A stretch of DNA of 64,000 bases from Planococcus halotolerans (lineage in GTDB: Bacteria > Bacillota > Bacilli > Bacillales_A > Planococcaceae): assembly GCF_003289955.1 (NCBI RefSeq), contig NZ_QLZR01000010.1:21561-85560 (forward strand). The letters run 5' to 3'. The position numbers were made by a program, and so were the translations under genes. Within the stretch, counting starts at the first letter, position 1; the number at the start of each line of letters is the position of its first letter. The notes below the pieces were generated by a model. It was not told the origin of the DNA. It did not search any database and saw only the letters and a list, made by a program, of their open reading frames with translations. Below are positions 27,130 to 36,310 of the stretch, piece by piece.

Positions 27130-28752
27130 TTATCGTTCCAATTCATTCTCTTTGTCTTTGGATTTTTCGGCTGATTGTAGCTGCTTGAAAGCCGAAGCCA
27201 CTTCTTTTGTTTGGGAATGGGTCGGATTCATTCCTTCAATGTGCTGCTGCAGGTCGTCTTTCGACTGGATCCGCGGATTTTTTACCAATTGCCAACCGAT
27301 CGTCACGCCGTGCTGGGTTTCCGCTTTCAAATTCTTCTGTTTGAGCACGGAACCGAGGCGTTCGTTCAAGTGCTTGTTGTTCAGTTTTTGCAGGTGCTGC
27401 GTGTCTTTGTGCTGCGTCTTGCTTAGGAACCGGTCGGTATTCAATGACTGGGCAAGTGCGGTTTTTTGGATGAATTGCTCTCCTTCTGCCTTTTTTGTGA
27501 AGATGCGCTGCGTGCTTTCGCCGCCTTCCAGCGTCACGGCGTATTTGCCATCCTCGATCTTCGTCACTTTCAGGAAGTCTTCGGCTTTCTGGTATTCCCT
27601 CACGAGCTCGCCTTTGTTCTCCAGTACATTCAAAATCCGATACCGTTCATCTACATCCTGAAGAGAAACAATCCGGTTTGTGTTGGTCCGGAAGAAAAAT
27701 TGATTGTCCCGTTCATTTTGTTCGGCAGTAGCATAGATCACCAGTCCATTTTTGGCATCCAGCAGCTGCAACGTCGGACGGTCATCGAGTGAAATGGCGT
27801 GCTTGCTTTCGATTTCCTTTTTTGTCTGTTCCGGATCGATGGATTGATAGAAGTCCTGTATTTTCTCGCTCTGCAGGGAGTTGAGCTGCTCAATGGTTTC
27901 CCGGGAGACGGTCTGCACTTCATGAATGGCTTGTTTGGCCAAATTTAAATCCTGTGCCCACGTGGCAATGTAGCCGGTGGACGAAAGGTCCGTATCAAAC
28001 CCGTAATACTGGGACACGATATACGCTGTGCATTCGGCCTGTGCTTCGCGGTGGCCTCTTGGCAGGTCTTTCAACTCGTTTTCCCGGTGGTGCAGCTGGC
28101 TGTGGGCATATTCATGAATCAACACACGGAATTTCTGTTCCGCAGTCGTGGAAACCGCCGTATTGATGACAATGTCATCGGTCTGCCGATTGTAATAACC
28201 GCCGTAGGTATCCATCGGATGGGCTTCTTCCTGGATGTTCAGGGAAATCTGGTCATTCTGGTTGATCCGGTCAATAAACCGGTCATACAGTTCCGTCAAT
28301 GACTCCGATGACTGCAGGTCCTTTTGGATGAAATCACGGACATTCGGAATCTCTTTGCCGTTGGTCTGCGAGACATCAAACACTTTCCCGACCATGAATC
28401 CGGTGATGCTCTGTTTGACTTCAGACTCGGGGTCGCCGTTCTTGTCGCGCAACACTTCGCCGGTTTGTTCATTGATTTTCTGCACTTCCACCTTCTTGAA
28501 GGATGGAACGAGAATGTCGATGCTCTTTTCCCCTTTGTTGACATGGCGTCCGAGCGTCTGCCATTGCTTGAAACCGCGCACCATCGTGGCTTCCGGCTTT
28601 TGGGAGGCAATCATCAGGACGTTATTGAAGGAATACTGGTGGCCGCTGGCCATGACATCGAGCATGTCCTGGAACCGGTCATTGTTGAACAGCTCTTCCA
28701 GATTCTTTTCGAGCCGCGTGTTGATTTCTGTCAGGTCCAGTTTAGTCGACAT
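27130..28752 (-). CDS. ArdC-like antirestriction protein with zincin domain
   Basis: 540 residues. The N-terminal part (NNVLMIASQKPEATMVRGFKQWQTLGR) is the ArdC-type ssDNA-binding domain found in plasmid antirestriction proteins and TraC-type primases. It is followed by a zinc metallopeptidase-like domain with VLIHEYAHSQLHH (about residues 211-223, HExxH). The remaining C-terminal part is a helical and DUF-like extension. Such proteins protect entering single-stranded plasmid DNA from host restriction. The start is ATG 28752, overlapping the end of the small gene upstream (28742). It is the end of the coupling-protein and relaxase transcript. Confidence 0.75.
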   Translation of the reverse strand: MSTKLDLTEINTRLEKNLEELFNNDRFQDMLDVMASGHQYSFNNVLMIASQKPEATMVRGFKQWQTLGRHVNKGEKSIDILVPSFKKVEVQKINEQTGEVLRDKNGDPESEVKQSITGFMVGKVFDVSQTNGKEIPNVRDFIQKDLQSSESLTELYDRFIDRINQNDQISLNIQEEAHPMDTYGGYYNRQTDDIVINTAVSTTAEQKFRVLIHEYAHSQLHHRENELKDLPRGHREAQAECTAYIVSQYYGFDTDLSSTGYIATWAQDLNLAKQAIHEVQTVSRETIEQLNSLQSEKIQDFYQSIDPEQTKKEIESKHAISLDDRPTLQLLDAKNGLVIYATAEQNERDNQFFFRTNTNRIVSLQDVDERYRILNVLENKGELVREYQKAEDFLKVTKIEDGKYAVTLEGGESTQRIFTKKAEGEQFIQKTALAQSLNTDRFLSKTQHKDTQHLQKLNNKHLNERLGSVLKQKNLKAETQHGVTIGWQLVKNPRIQSKDDLQQHIEGMNPTHSQTKEVASAFKQLQSAEKSKDKENELER

Positions 28753-28966
28753 AGTCAATCACATCCTTTCTGATGTACCAGGCCTCGTACAGGGGTTCCA
28801 TTTGTCCGGGAATCCGGACCGGGGTGTAACAGGTGATGGCGTAGTCCTGGATATCTTCTTCAAGATCCAGCACACCTTCATACGTGAGCGCCTCAAACGG
28901 CACGGGATCATAGAAACTCAAGATCCGCTTATCACTTGCGATGATGTCGCTGATGGTCACAAGCAT
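28742..28966 (-). CDS. Small hypothetical protein of the transfer block
   Basis: 74 acidic residues, beginning MLVTISDIIASDKRILSFYD. A GGGAGG site precedes the ATG, and the 3' end overlaps the ArdC-like gene, so translation is coupled. No family is recognised. Spacing to the VirD4 gene upstream is 20 bp. Confidence 0.65.
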   Translation of the reverse strand: MLVTISDIIASDKRILSFYDPVPFEALTYEGVLDLEEDIQDYAITCYTPVRIPGQMEPLYEAWYIRKDVIDYVD

Positions 28967-28986
28967 CCGTGTTCCTCCCTTTCTGC

Positions 28987-30972
28987 TTATAAAAGCGTCC
29001 GTAGATCGATTTCTTCTTTTTCTTTCAAGCGCTCGTCAATCGTTGGTTCATTTTCAGGCGCGGACTCAGAATCTGGAAGGTCTTCCAGTTCCTCTTCCTC
29101 GTAACTCAGATCGAACAGATCCGATTGATTGATTTCTTCTTCAATCACGCGCGTGGTGGTTCCCCCTGAAGCCAAGGCCACGGGTTCTTCGGCTTCAGCC
29201 GGTTCGTTTTCAGGAACAGGCCACTGAACGGCCGGTTTTGCATCCGTTTCCGGTTCAGGCTGCGCCGCTTGGTACTTCTCCACATAATCCCCGAAGACTT
29301 CCGACTGCCACGCTTTTTGCAGCTTCATCGGATGAAGCCCGCTGACAAACAGGTAACAGTCCTCTCGGGAAATGCTCGACAGGTCGCCTTCCGGAATGAG
29401 GGAGCGTTTGACGTACTGTTCCGACTGACTTTGGCTGGCACTGGATTTGCCGCTTAGGAAGCCGCCGCTTTGGCTCGATGAGCCGGTCTGCACTTTGGCG
29501 GTCGTTTCACCGGCAAGCTGGGAGAAGTACTTGATGGTTTCCATGTCCTTGCTGCGAAGGAACAGCAGCGTATCATGGTTGGACAGGATCGACCGGGCCA
29601 TTTCCTTGCCGTAGATGGATTCGATCTGGCCATTGTCCTGTACAATCGTATTCATGGATAGCCCGAGACCCCGGCACGTGGCCAATACTCGGCCGTATTT
29701 TTCAATTTTGCCGATATTCGCGAATTCATCCAGCAAAAAGATGGTCGGGATCTTCAGTTTGCCTTTGTTTTCATCGGCCATCTTGTAGAACTGGGCGATC
29801 AATTGATCGAAGAATACCGACGTGAGCGCGGTGAACGGGTTCTCATCCATCGGCAGCTTCACGTACAGCACACTTTTCTGTTCCTGAAACGCCCGGAAGT
29901 TGAAATCGCTCGTCCGGGTCATTTCGCTGGTTTTCTTCAAGGTGAAAATGCTGACCTGCGAAGCGAAGGAAGAGGTCACACTGGCGCGCGTATTGCCGCC
30001 GAGCGTCGTCAATCCTTTTAGCAACTGGTAAGCCGGATGGCCGGTTCCGAGCTCTTCGTCCACCCATTCCCGGAAACGGTCTTCATCCGGGGCCACTTTT
30101 TCATTGAAGGCATCCAGCACATCCTGCATGCTGGCGTTCGGAATTTCGGTTTTGCAGTAGACGATGAGTCCCGCAAGCATCTTCTGTGCCCGTTCCATAA
30201 AGAAGTCTTCTTTTCCGTCTTTGGTGGAATTTTTCGCAATCGTGACGGACACGCTTTGCGCGTCCTGATCATCCAGGACGTAATCCAGTAAGTTGTAGCG
30301 ATCCTGTTTGAAGTTGATGAAATCGATCTGGTAGACCCGGTAGCCCTGATCGCGCTTGATGGCTGCGGTCTGGTCGAACAATTCGCCTTTCGGGTCGGTG
30401 ACGATTAACGTTTCTTCCTTATTGTTTAACAGATTTGGGATAACGTAAGATTGTCCTTTCCCACTCCCGCTGGAACCGACGATGTAGACATTGCGGTTGT
30501 CGATGGCGGTCGTTCGCGGAATGATGAGCGCTTGTTTTTTATCGGGCACCCGGCCGACAATCAAGCCGTTTTCCAATGATCCCAGCGTCTTTTCGGGATT
30601 GCCCTTGTGATATTTGTTCTGTTTGGAGAAGTGCTTGCCGTCGATCACTTCGGCCGGCTGCGTAAAGCGGGCCGAACCGTGGACACCGAAATCATGGGCA
30701 TCTTCGTATTTGTGTTCGAACAAGTTCATTTTGGAGAGGAACCAGCCGAAGAAGACAACGGACAAGATCGCCACCAACAGCTGCGACTGCCGGTCTGCTT
30801 CATTCAGTAGGAAACCGGTGGTGCCACTGACATCCAGCAGCAAGCCGTTCAACGATTCCTTTTCAGCAATAAACCGGAGCACACCGGTCAGAGTGTAGCC
30901 GACGACTAAGGACAGCAGGAACGTGACCCCTATTTTCACCCCGGCCCCTTTCCGTAACGTTTTTTTCGCCAT
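28987..30972 (-). CDS. VirD4/TraG-type conjugative coupling protein (T4CP)
   Basis: 661 residues. Two N-terminal membrane segments (about 12-33 and 64-82) are followed by the RecA-like ATPase with Walker A GSSGSGKG (about 166-173) and Walker B TIFLLDEFANIG (about 390-420), plus the TraG-like segment ATCRGLGLSMNTIVQD. Coupling proteins link the relaxosome to the VirB channel at the membrane and pump DNA. The C-terminal 100 residues are acidic, ending with KEEEIDLRTLL, and may contact the relaxase. ATG 30972 is backed by AAAGG. It lies directly downstream of the relaxase gene. Confidence 0.92.
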   Translation of the reverse strand: MAKKTLRKGAGVKIGVTFLLSLVVGYTLTGVLRFIAEKESLNGLLLDVSGTTGFLLNEADRQSQLLVAILSVVFFGWFLSKMNLFEHKYEDAHDFGVHGSARFTQPAEVIDGKHFSKQNKYHKGNPEKTLGSLENGLIVGRVPDKKQALIIPRTTAIDNRNVYIVGSSGSGKGQSYVIPNLLNNKEETLIVTDPKGELFDQTAAIKRDQGYRVYQIDFINFKQDRYNLLDYVLDDQDAQSVSVTIAKNSTKDGKEDFFMERAQKMLAGLIVYCKTEIPNASMQDVLDAFNEKVAPDEDRFREWVDEELGTGHPAYQLLKGLTTLGGNTRASVTSSFASQVSIFTLKKTSEMTRTSDFNFRAFQEQKSVLYVKLPMDENPFTALTSVFFDQLIAQFYKMADENKGKLKIPTIFLLDEFANIGKIEKYGRVLATCRGLGLSMNTIVQDNGQIESIYGKEMARSILSNHDTLLFLRSKDMETIKYFSQLAGETTAKVQTGSSSQSGGFLSGKSSASQSQSEQYVKRSLIPEGDLSSISREDCYLFVSGLHPMKLQKAWQSEVFGDYVEKYQAAQPEPETDAKPAVQWPVPENEPAEAEEPVALASGGTTTRVIEEEINQSDLFDLSYEEEELEDLPDSESAPENEPTIDERLKEKEEIDLRTLL

Positions 30973-31000
30973 GATGCTCACGCCTTTCATTCTTTTTTAC

Positions 31001-33061
31001 TTACATGTCAATTTCGAGTCCCAGGTAACGCCGCATGCGCGTGTTCCGGCCTTTTCGGTTCATCTTGGTGGTTTGCTGCGGCTCTTTCTGGTAATTGTTC
31101 GGGTGGGCCGCTTGCCGCATCAATTGATCCAGCAGTTCGGAACTTGCGCGGCCGTTCGGGAACTGAACGAGTGGCTGCTGCTTGTCGTCCAGTCCTTGAT
31201 AGAACCGGCTGTTTTGCTGGTTTTTATATTGCTCAAAGGCCGCCCCGCGTTTGTCCTGTTCGGTTTGCGCGTGCTTCAGGCACTCTTTCAACGCCGGCGC
31301 TTTGTGGTGCTTCGCTTTTTCCGTGTAATGCTTCAAGAAATCCGTTTTCATTTCCAGCGGCAGTGCCTGTACCTGCTGCAGCAATTTCTCTTTTGCTTCC
31401 GGGAACGTCTGCCGAATCAATTCATCCATTTGCTTGTCCATATGTGCGGCTTTTTCCTGGTAACGGCCGATCAATTGCTGGGCGGTATTGAGTTTGATGG
31501 ACGTCCGGTAAATGGTATCCAAGTCTTTTCCGTCGTGCAGCAGCTTCTCTTTTTCAGTTCCCAGTTTATTGCGCATCTGCGATTGAATCCGGATTTGTTC
31601 GCTCGCTTTTTCGGCATGGTCACAGGCTTTTTGAAGTTCATGCAGCTGCAAGTGATGATCCATGTCTTCCATCCCTGGAACGTGTTCCCACTGCTCATTC
31701 CGGATTGCTTCCAAGACAGTTGCTTTAAAGTCGGCCGTCCGGTCATTCGTCTGGAAGCGATCATCGATTTCCGCATAGAGTTCCTGGAATGCATTATGAA
31801 CAATTAGGCTTTGCACCCGGTAAGCGCGTTCCGCATGGGCCGTGACGGTTTCATTGGTTTTCGCCGATTTGGCCGTTTCCTGTTCCAGTTTTTCAAAACG
31901 ATCCAGCCGTTCACCGAAGAGTGACGGGAATGTCGGCAGCGAGAATCCTTGCGCTTTTAATGCTTGGGCATCGCGTTTAGCGTTCGCTTGGTGGGATGCC
32001 GTCAAGATGGCATGGGTAACGGCTGCTTCGGTCTGTTTGGGTTCAAGCGATCGCTCTTCCCATCGGTAAAGGCCTTCCAGTTGTTTGTGCACGTTTTGGA
32101 AGGTCGGTGCTTCTTTCAGGCGTCCTTCCATGAACCGCAGGCTCTTCTGGTAATCGGCGTCCAATTGTCCGGTAACTTCGACGGTATGCCGGTGCAGAAC
32201 GGCTTGGACATCCAACGGTTTCTGCTTGTCCGAAAGAAAGGAAATTTGTTGGTTCAGCTGCTTGATCTCTGCATTTGTTTTGCGGATTTCCTGATTCAAT
32301 TGGTGGTAGAACGTCTTCGCTTCAAGGCCCTTGGCTTCCATCCGTTTGACGTATTGGTATTCGTTCCGGTCCAGCCGAACTTCTGCAATCCGGTCCAGTC
32401 CCTGTTCTTCAAATGAGAGCGCGGAAACTTCCTTGTTGATGCCATGCTCCTTGAAGGATTGATTGATGGCTTCTGCGTAATTCATGCGCCATTTTACGAG
32501 GGTTTCGCGTTCGTTCCAGTCCGTAGAAGGAACGGTTTGAAACACTTTTTTTCCGTCCTCTGTCCGGAGAATGTCACCCTTTTCATCGTACTCATACTGA
32601 CGCATTTTCTTCTGTCCCCAGCTGCCATCTTCATTGAACGGACGAACCGTCAGCAAAATATGGGCATGGGGATTATGTAGTTTGTCGCGGTGAATCGAGA
32701 CGTCTGCCACCATCCCCTCGTCCACGAATTCTTCCTGGACGAACGACTGGACCAACTCGTGCTGCTGCTTATCCGACAGCTCAACCGGCAGGGCAACCAA
32801 TACCTCGCGGGCCAGTTGCGCGTTCCACGCTTTTTCCACTTTCTCGACTTCGTTCCATAGCTTTTCACGGTCGAGTGTCCAGTCGGGCGCATGATCCGGC
32901 TTCAGGAGAAAAGAGACCGGAGCCACTTCGCGCCGTTTGAAACTTTTCATTTCCTCGTCGCGTTCGGAATACAGGTCTTCCCCACTCCGATAACTGGCAC
33001 TGGCCACGGCTGATTGGGATTTCTTGCTGATAATGTTGGCTTGCAGACGGAAGTAGCTCAC
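31001..33061 (-). CDS. mobA: MobA/MobL-type (MobQ) conjugative relaxase
   Basis: 686 residues. The N-terminal nickase domain begins MSYFRLQANIISKKSQSAVASASYRSG, with a Tyr at 24, and has the metal-binding histidine triad HNPHAHILLT (about residues 129-138, plus H124), typical of MobQ/TraA-type relaxases. They nick oriT and stay covalently attached to the 5' end. Beyond about residue 230 it is a long charged coiled-coil-rich region, without a clear helicase domain. It starts with GTG 33061 after GAGGTGAG. A candidate oriT lies about 90 bp upstream. Confidence 0.9.
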   Translation of the reverse strand: MSYFRLQANIISKKSQSAVASASYRSGEDLYSERDEEMKSFKRREVAPVSFLLKPDHAPDWTLDREKLWNEVEKVEKAWNAQLAREVLVALPVELSDKQQHELVQSFVQEEFVDEGMVADVSIHRDKLHNPHAHILLTVRPFNEDGSWGQKKMRQYEYDEKGDILRTEDGKKVFQTVPSTDWNERETLVKWRMNYAEAINQSFKEHGINKEVSALSFEEQGLDRIAEVRLDRNEYQYVKRMEAKGLEAKTFYHQLNQEIRKTNAEIKQLNQQISFLSDKQKPLDVQAVLHRHTVEVTGQLDADYQKSLRFMEGRLKEAPTFQNVHKQLEGLYRWEERSLEPKQTEAAVTHAILTASHQANAKRDAQALKAQGFSLPTFPSLFGERLDRFEKLEQETAKSAKTNETVTAHAERAYRVQSLIVHNAFQELYAEIDDRFQTNDRTADFKATVLEAIRNEQWEHVPGMEDMDHHLQLHELQKACDHAEKASEQIRIQSQMRNKLGTEKEKLLHDGKDLDTIYRTSIKLNTAQQLIGRYQEKAAHMDKQMDELIRQTFPEAKEKLLQQVQALPLEMKTDFLKHYTEKAKHHKAPALKECLKHAQTEQDKRGAAFEQYKNQQNSRFYQGLDDKQQPLVQFPNGRASSELLDQLMRQAAHPNNYQKEPQQTTKMNRKGRNTRMRRYLGLEIDM

Positions 33062-33145
33062 GTTCTCTCACCTCTTTTTTTACAGGCTCTTTTATCTTAA
33101 AACATCCGAAGGCGACAAAGAAAGGCCGAAGGCGCTTTCCCCAGG

Positions 33146-33180
33146 CACCACGAAGTGGTGTATAACTGGGCACTCTCCCT
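33146..33180. other. Candidate origin of transfer (oriT)
   Basis: The hairpin CACCAC-GAA-GTGGTG (33146-33160) is followed directly by TATAACTGGGCAC. MobQ plasmids carry an inverted repeat beside a nic region of the type TAxGxGCCCT close to the relaxase start. The resemblance is in architecture and partial sequence only. Confidence 0.4.
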
Positions 33181-33282
33181 TTGGGTTCGGACTTATTGTA
33201 GCACAAATTTTCCCTTTTCTCTAGAATTTATTAAGATATATGTTAATATATTTAAATATAAGATAAAAAAGGAGTGAAGACC

Positions 33283-33516
33283 ATGGCAAACAATATTGAA
33301 AAGATCACAAGCATCGAAGAGCAGATCGCCAAACTGAAAGAAAAGCAAAAAATGATCGAACAGCAAATGCACAAGAACATCGGCCAGGAAGTGCTCAAGG
33401 CATGGAATGTGGAATCGGAACAGGAAGCCATTGAATGGATTCAAAAGCTCGCGGTTCAAGTAAACCGAAAAGAAGACGGGAATGAAACGCGGGATCACCA
33501 TGAGCAGCAGTCGTGA
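33283..33516 (+). CDS. Small coiled-coil protein, possible relaxase accessory
   Basis: 77 residues, strongly charged and helical: IEEQIAKLKEKQKMIEQQMH (residues 10-29) is a coiled coil. It starts with ATG 33283 after AAAGGAGTG and is divergent from the relaxase. Small proteins of this type beside MobQ relaxases can act as MobC-like accessory factors. The role here is inferred from position. Confidence 0.6.
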   Translation: MANNIEKITSIEEQIAKLKEKQKMIEQQMHKNIGQEVLKAWNVESEQEAIEWIQKLAVQVNRKEDGNETRDHHEQQS

Positions 33517-33763
33517 TCATTTGGATCAGACCAAGGAACTGAAACAGCGGATTACAGAAATGAAAAGAAAGAAGAACCGGCTTCAAAATGAAGCCAAACG
33601 GAGAGCCAGCTGGGAACAGCGAAAAGCGCGGACCAAACGCTTAATCGAGACCGGTGCGCTGGCCGAAAAATATTTTGGACTGGAACAGCTGTCCGTGGCC
33701 GAACGGGAGAAAGTCTTCCAGACTTTCTCGGCATTTGTAAAAGGCAATATGAAAAAGGGCTGA
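33482..33763 (+). CDS. Small basic helical protein of the mobilisation region
   Basis: 93 residues, Lys/Arg-rich, with a helical segment KELKQRITEMKRKKNRLQNE and a C-terminal part (ALAEKYFGLEQLSVAEREKV) that resembles proteins from Gram-positive plasmid mobilisation loci. It overlaps the previous gene by 35 bp, and the ATG at 33500 is an alternative start. A DNA-binding accessory role near oriT is likely but unproven. Confidence 0.6.
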   Translation: MKRGITMSSSRDHLDQTKELKQRITEMKRKKNRLQNEAKRRASWEQRKARTKRLIETGALAEKYFGLEQLSVAEREKVFQTFSAFVKGNMKKG

Positions 33764-33784
33764 GAAATCATTCTCAGCCCTTTT
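33753..33784. terminator. Bidirectional intrinsic terminator
   Basis: AAAAGGGCTGAGAA pairs perfectly with TTCTCAGCCCTTTT over loop ATCA, with A- and T-runs on both sides. It separates the converging small genes at 33482-33763 and 33774-33950. Confidence 0.85.
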
Positions 33785-33950
33785 GGTTTGGATGATCGTG
33801 TTCAGCAAGCGGAATCAACTTCCACTTTTCTGTCGTGTGCAGCGTTAAAAAATCGAGTTGGTTTTGAGCTTCCTCTTTCGTGTGGAAAACAGTTTCCTGT
33901 TCTTCATCACTCAGAACTACACCATTCGTTGATCGGATAAGATACGCCAT
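33774..33950 (-). CDS. Small hypothetical protein, 58 residues
   Basis: A short frame missed by ordinary length cut-offs. It runs from ATG 33950, behind a GGGAGGTAGG ribosome site, to a stop inside the bidirectional terminator. The product starts MAYLIRSTNGVVLSDEEQE and includes FHTKEEAQNQLDFL, which looks like a folded small protein. No family is recognised. Confidence 0.6.
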   Translation of the reverse strand: MAYLIRSTNGVVLSDEEQETVFHTKEEAQNQLDFLTLHTTEKWKLIPLAEHDHPNQKG

Positions 33951-34053
33951 AACCTACCTCCCACTTCGTTATAGAAACAAAATAAGTCACGCTTAACCAA
34001 ACAAGTAAGAGTAAAGTTGACTTTCTACTTTAGCAAATATCTACCTAACTAAA

Positions 34054-34067
34054 GTAGAAATATCTAC
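34054..34067. repeat. Isolated copy of the partition/iteron inverted repeat
   Basis: GTAGAAATATCTAC appears once downstream of the parA/RHH operon, flanked by further half-sites (TATCTACCTA and GGTAGATG). Confidence 0.6.
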
Positions 34068-34108
34068 CTGTGCAAGGTAGATGTTTGTTAAGTTATATAA
34101 TTTCGATA

Positions 34109-34573
34109 CTACTCGTCCTGTTCGTTAAAAAACTCAGTCATATAATCAAACTGTTTTTGCTGGCGATCAGTCAATTCATTCTTAGTATAATACTCAACAA
34201 GTTCAGAAATAATAGCGTATGTTTTATTTTCATCCATGAACTTACCAAGTACGCCAATTTGAATATGCAGGTCATGCGGAACTTTAATTGACTTTACGTT
34301 ATTATTTTTTCCCACTACGGATTTTACTTTACGAGGTGCTTTTGTTTTTGTTTCGGGAACAGGAATTGTCGATTTTTTTTCTGGTAATATAGCACGTGGT
34401 TCAGTTTTCTCTTCGTTAACTACTGGATTGTTTGCTGGCTGTGAAAAGTTTTGTTTCTCATTGGTGAATTTGAAGTCGTTTTGACTGCTAATAACTACAG
34501 GTCTAGGTCTTTCAAGAGTGCTTGATTTCGTCTTCTTCTTAATCAAGGGTCCCTTCTTTGAACTCTCAGACAT
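34109..34573 (-). CDS. Ribbon-helix-helix partner of ParA (centromere-binding candidate)
   Basis: 154 residues with a long basic, disordered N-terminus (SSKKGPLIKKKTKS) and a C-terminal ribbon-helix-helix fold: NVKSIKVPHDLHIQIGVLG followed by TYAIISELVEYYTKNEL. Its ATG (34573) overlaps the parA stop (ATGTCTGA). In type Ib partition systems the small RHH protein binds the centromere and represses the par promoter, while its flexible tail contacts ParA. The repeats bearing GTAGAAATATCTAC on both sides of this operon are the likely sites. Confidence 0.75.
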   Translation of the reverse strand: MSESSKKGPLIKKKTKSSTLERPRPVVISSQNDFKFTNEKQNFSQPANNPVVNEEKTEPRAILPEKKSTIPVPETKTKAPRKVKSVVGKNNNVKSIKVPHDLHIQIGVLGKFMDENKTYAIISELVEYYTKNELTDRQQKQFDYMTEFFNEQDE

Positions 34574-35375
34574 GAACGCTTTCCTCCTCAAACCTTGCAA
34601 GTTTTTCTTCAATTTCATCTACTACATCTAAGAACGTTTGATGTGCTTTACGGTCGTGATGATCTTCATTTTTAATCCCTGTCATATCCCACGCTTTTAA
34701 GCGCTCTAAATGCTTTATGACATTTTTGAAGACATTGTCTTCACCGAAAAGCTCGGTTGCTCGTTCGACCGTACTCTGATCCACACGTCCACCAGCTCTT
34801 AAAAGAACTGGTAAAACCCCAAGAACTTGAATGTCTGCTTCATATTCATCTGCCATAAACTGCAGGTATGACACGTAAGTTTCTGCACCTTCAAGGGAAA
34901 GTTCTTGGGCCTGCAAAATAATTAGAACATAATCGGAAGCCATCATAGCATTGTCAGAGTAATCGCTTATGGTTGGTGGTACATCGATGAAAATATAATC
35001 ATAATTTGCTTTTAAAGGTTCGAGCAAAGTTTTTAAAAGAGTAATTTGTTCCAAATCGTTTTGGAAGGTTTGATAGAGAAACTTCGAAAAGTTTTTAAAC
35101 GAAACTGCGGCCGGGATAAGATCAAGATGTTCTGTCACTTTCACAACGACGTCTTGAAGATTCCCCTCTTTGAAACCATCAAAGATTGTTTTGTTTATTT
35201 CTTCTATCCCTGCGGAACGGGCAATTAAAGTGCTAGCATTCCCTTGTGGGTCCATATCGACCAAGAGAACCTTTTTCTTATGTACATTTGCATATTCCCA
35301 ACTGGTCATTACAGAGACTTTGGTTTTTCCAACGCCGCCTTTAAAGTTGCCTACTACAATTGTTTTGGCTGCCAT
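34566..35375 (-). CDS. parA: ParA-type partition ATPase
   Basis: 269 residues. The deviant Walker A motif FKGGVGKTK (about residues 11-19), the A' motif VDMDPQGNAS and Walker B DYIFIDVPPTIS mark the ParA/Soj/MinD family. It lacks an N-terminal HTH, as in the small type Ib proteins, so the RHH partner is probably the repressor. ATG 35375 follows AGGAGGAAT. It is coupled to the RHH gene by overlap and has the repeat array upstream. Confidence 0.92.
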   Translation of the reverse strand: MAAKTIVVGNFKGGVGKTKVSVMTSWEYANVHKKKVLLVDMDPQGNASTLIARSAGIEEINKTIFDGFKEGNLQDVVVKVTEHLDLIPAAVSFKNFSKFLYQTFQNDLEQITLLKTLLEPLKANYDYIFIDVPPTISDYSDNAMMASDYVLIILQAQELSLEGAETYVSYLQFMADEYEADIQVLGVLPVLLRAGGRVDQSTVERATELFGEDNVFKNVIKHLERLKAWDMTGIKNEDHHDRKAHQTFLDVVDEIEEKLARFEEESVHV

Positions 35376-35529
35376 CAATATTCCTCCTAGAATTTTTTGT
35401 TAATTACAAACTTCTACCTAACAAACTTCTACTTCTGTATATTTCTGATAATAACACAAGTAGAAGTTTGTGAGAATAATAAATAAAATGTAACACAATT
35501 GTAATATTTGGTCTTTTAACTATACATAG

Positions 35530-36195
35530 GTAGAAAAGTAGAAATATCTACCTGTGCGAGAATGCGAATTATTCTAACGTAAGTAGAAAAGTGGAAATAT
35601 CTACTTTTGCGAGAAAGAGAATGATTCTAACAAAAGTAGAAAAGTAGAAATATCTACTTCTGCGAGAAAGAGAATGATTCTAACAAAAGTAGAAAAGTAG
35701 AAATATCTACCTCTGCGAGAAAGTAAATCATTCCAACAAAAGTAGAAAAGTAGAAATATCTACTTTTGCGAGAAAGAAAATCATTCTAACAAAAGTAGAA
35801 ATATCTACTTTTGTTATTTAAATAAAAAATAAGAGTACTGATTTCTGCTGTTAAACCAGCTTTCAGTAAATAATTTAATTCTAAAATTCAAAAATTATAA
35901 TTGCACAGGTAGATAAGTAGAAATATCTACTTTTGCGAGAAATATATTCATTCTAACAAAGGTGGAAAAGTGGAAATATCTACTTATGCGAGAATGATAA
36001 TGACTTTAACAAAAGTAGAAAAGTAGAAATATCTACCTCTGCGAGAAAGAGAATTAAAATAACAAAAGTAGAAAAGTGGAAATATCTACTTATGCGAGGA
36101 AGAACTTCCTTCCAACAAAAGTAGAAAAGTAGAAATATCTACCTGTGCGAGAAAGAGTGTCATTCTCGCACAGGTAGAAAAGTGGAAATATCTAC
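35530..36195. repeat. Array of twelve GTAGAAATATCTAC sites with 53-bp period
   Basis: Twelve 14-bp sites (consensus GTAGAAATATCTAC, inverted GTAGA/TCTAC arms) lie at 35538, 35591, 35644, 35697, 35750, 35795, 35917, 35970, 36023, 36076, 36129 and 36182. The period is exactly 53 bp within each half, with one 45-bp step and one AT-rich gap at about 35810-35910. Eleven of the sites are preceded by an extra direct GTAGA/GTGGA-type half-site, and a conserved TGCGAGAAAGAGAATnATTCTAACAA linker follows. They are probably binding sites of the RHH protein (centromere) or iterons for replication. Confidence 0.85.
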
Positions 36196-36310
36196 TTCTG
36201 TCACCTCGAAAACCTTGATTTACCGCTATTTACACAGCATTCCCCATGCTTTAGCTTAAAGAATATAGAGAACTTAGAAGAGTTGGCATAAGACGGGGAG
36301 GGGATGCTTT

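Noticed and set aside
30923..31807. Plus-strand ORF of 294 codons opposite the relaxase
   Set aside because: It has no domain, no ribosome site and lies completely within the relaxase and coupling-protein genes.
35530..36195. CRISPR array
   Set aside because: Repeats are regularly spaced, but the linkers between them are also conserved (TGCGAGAAAGAGAAT...), there is no cas gene, and the units are inverted repeats typical of binding sites.
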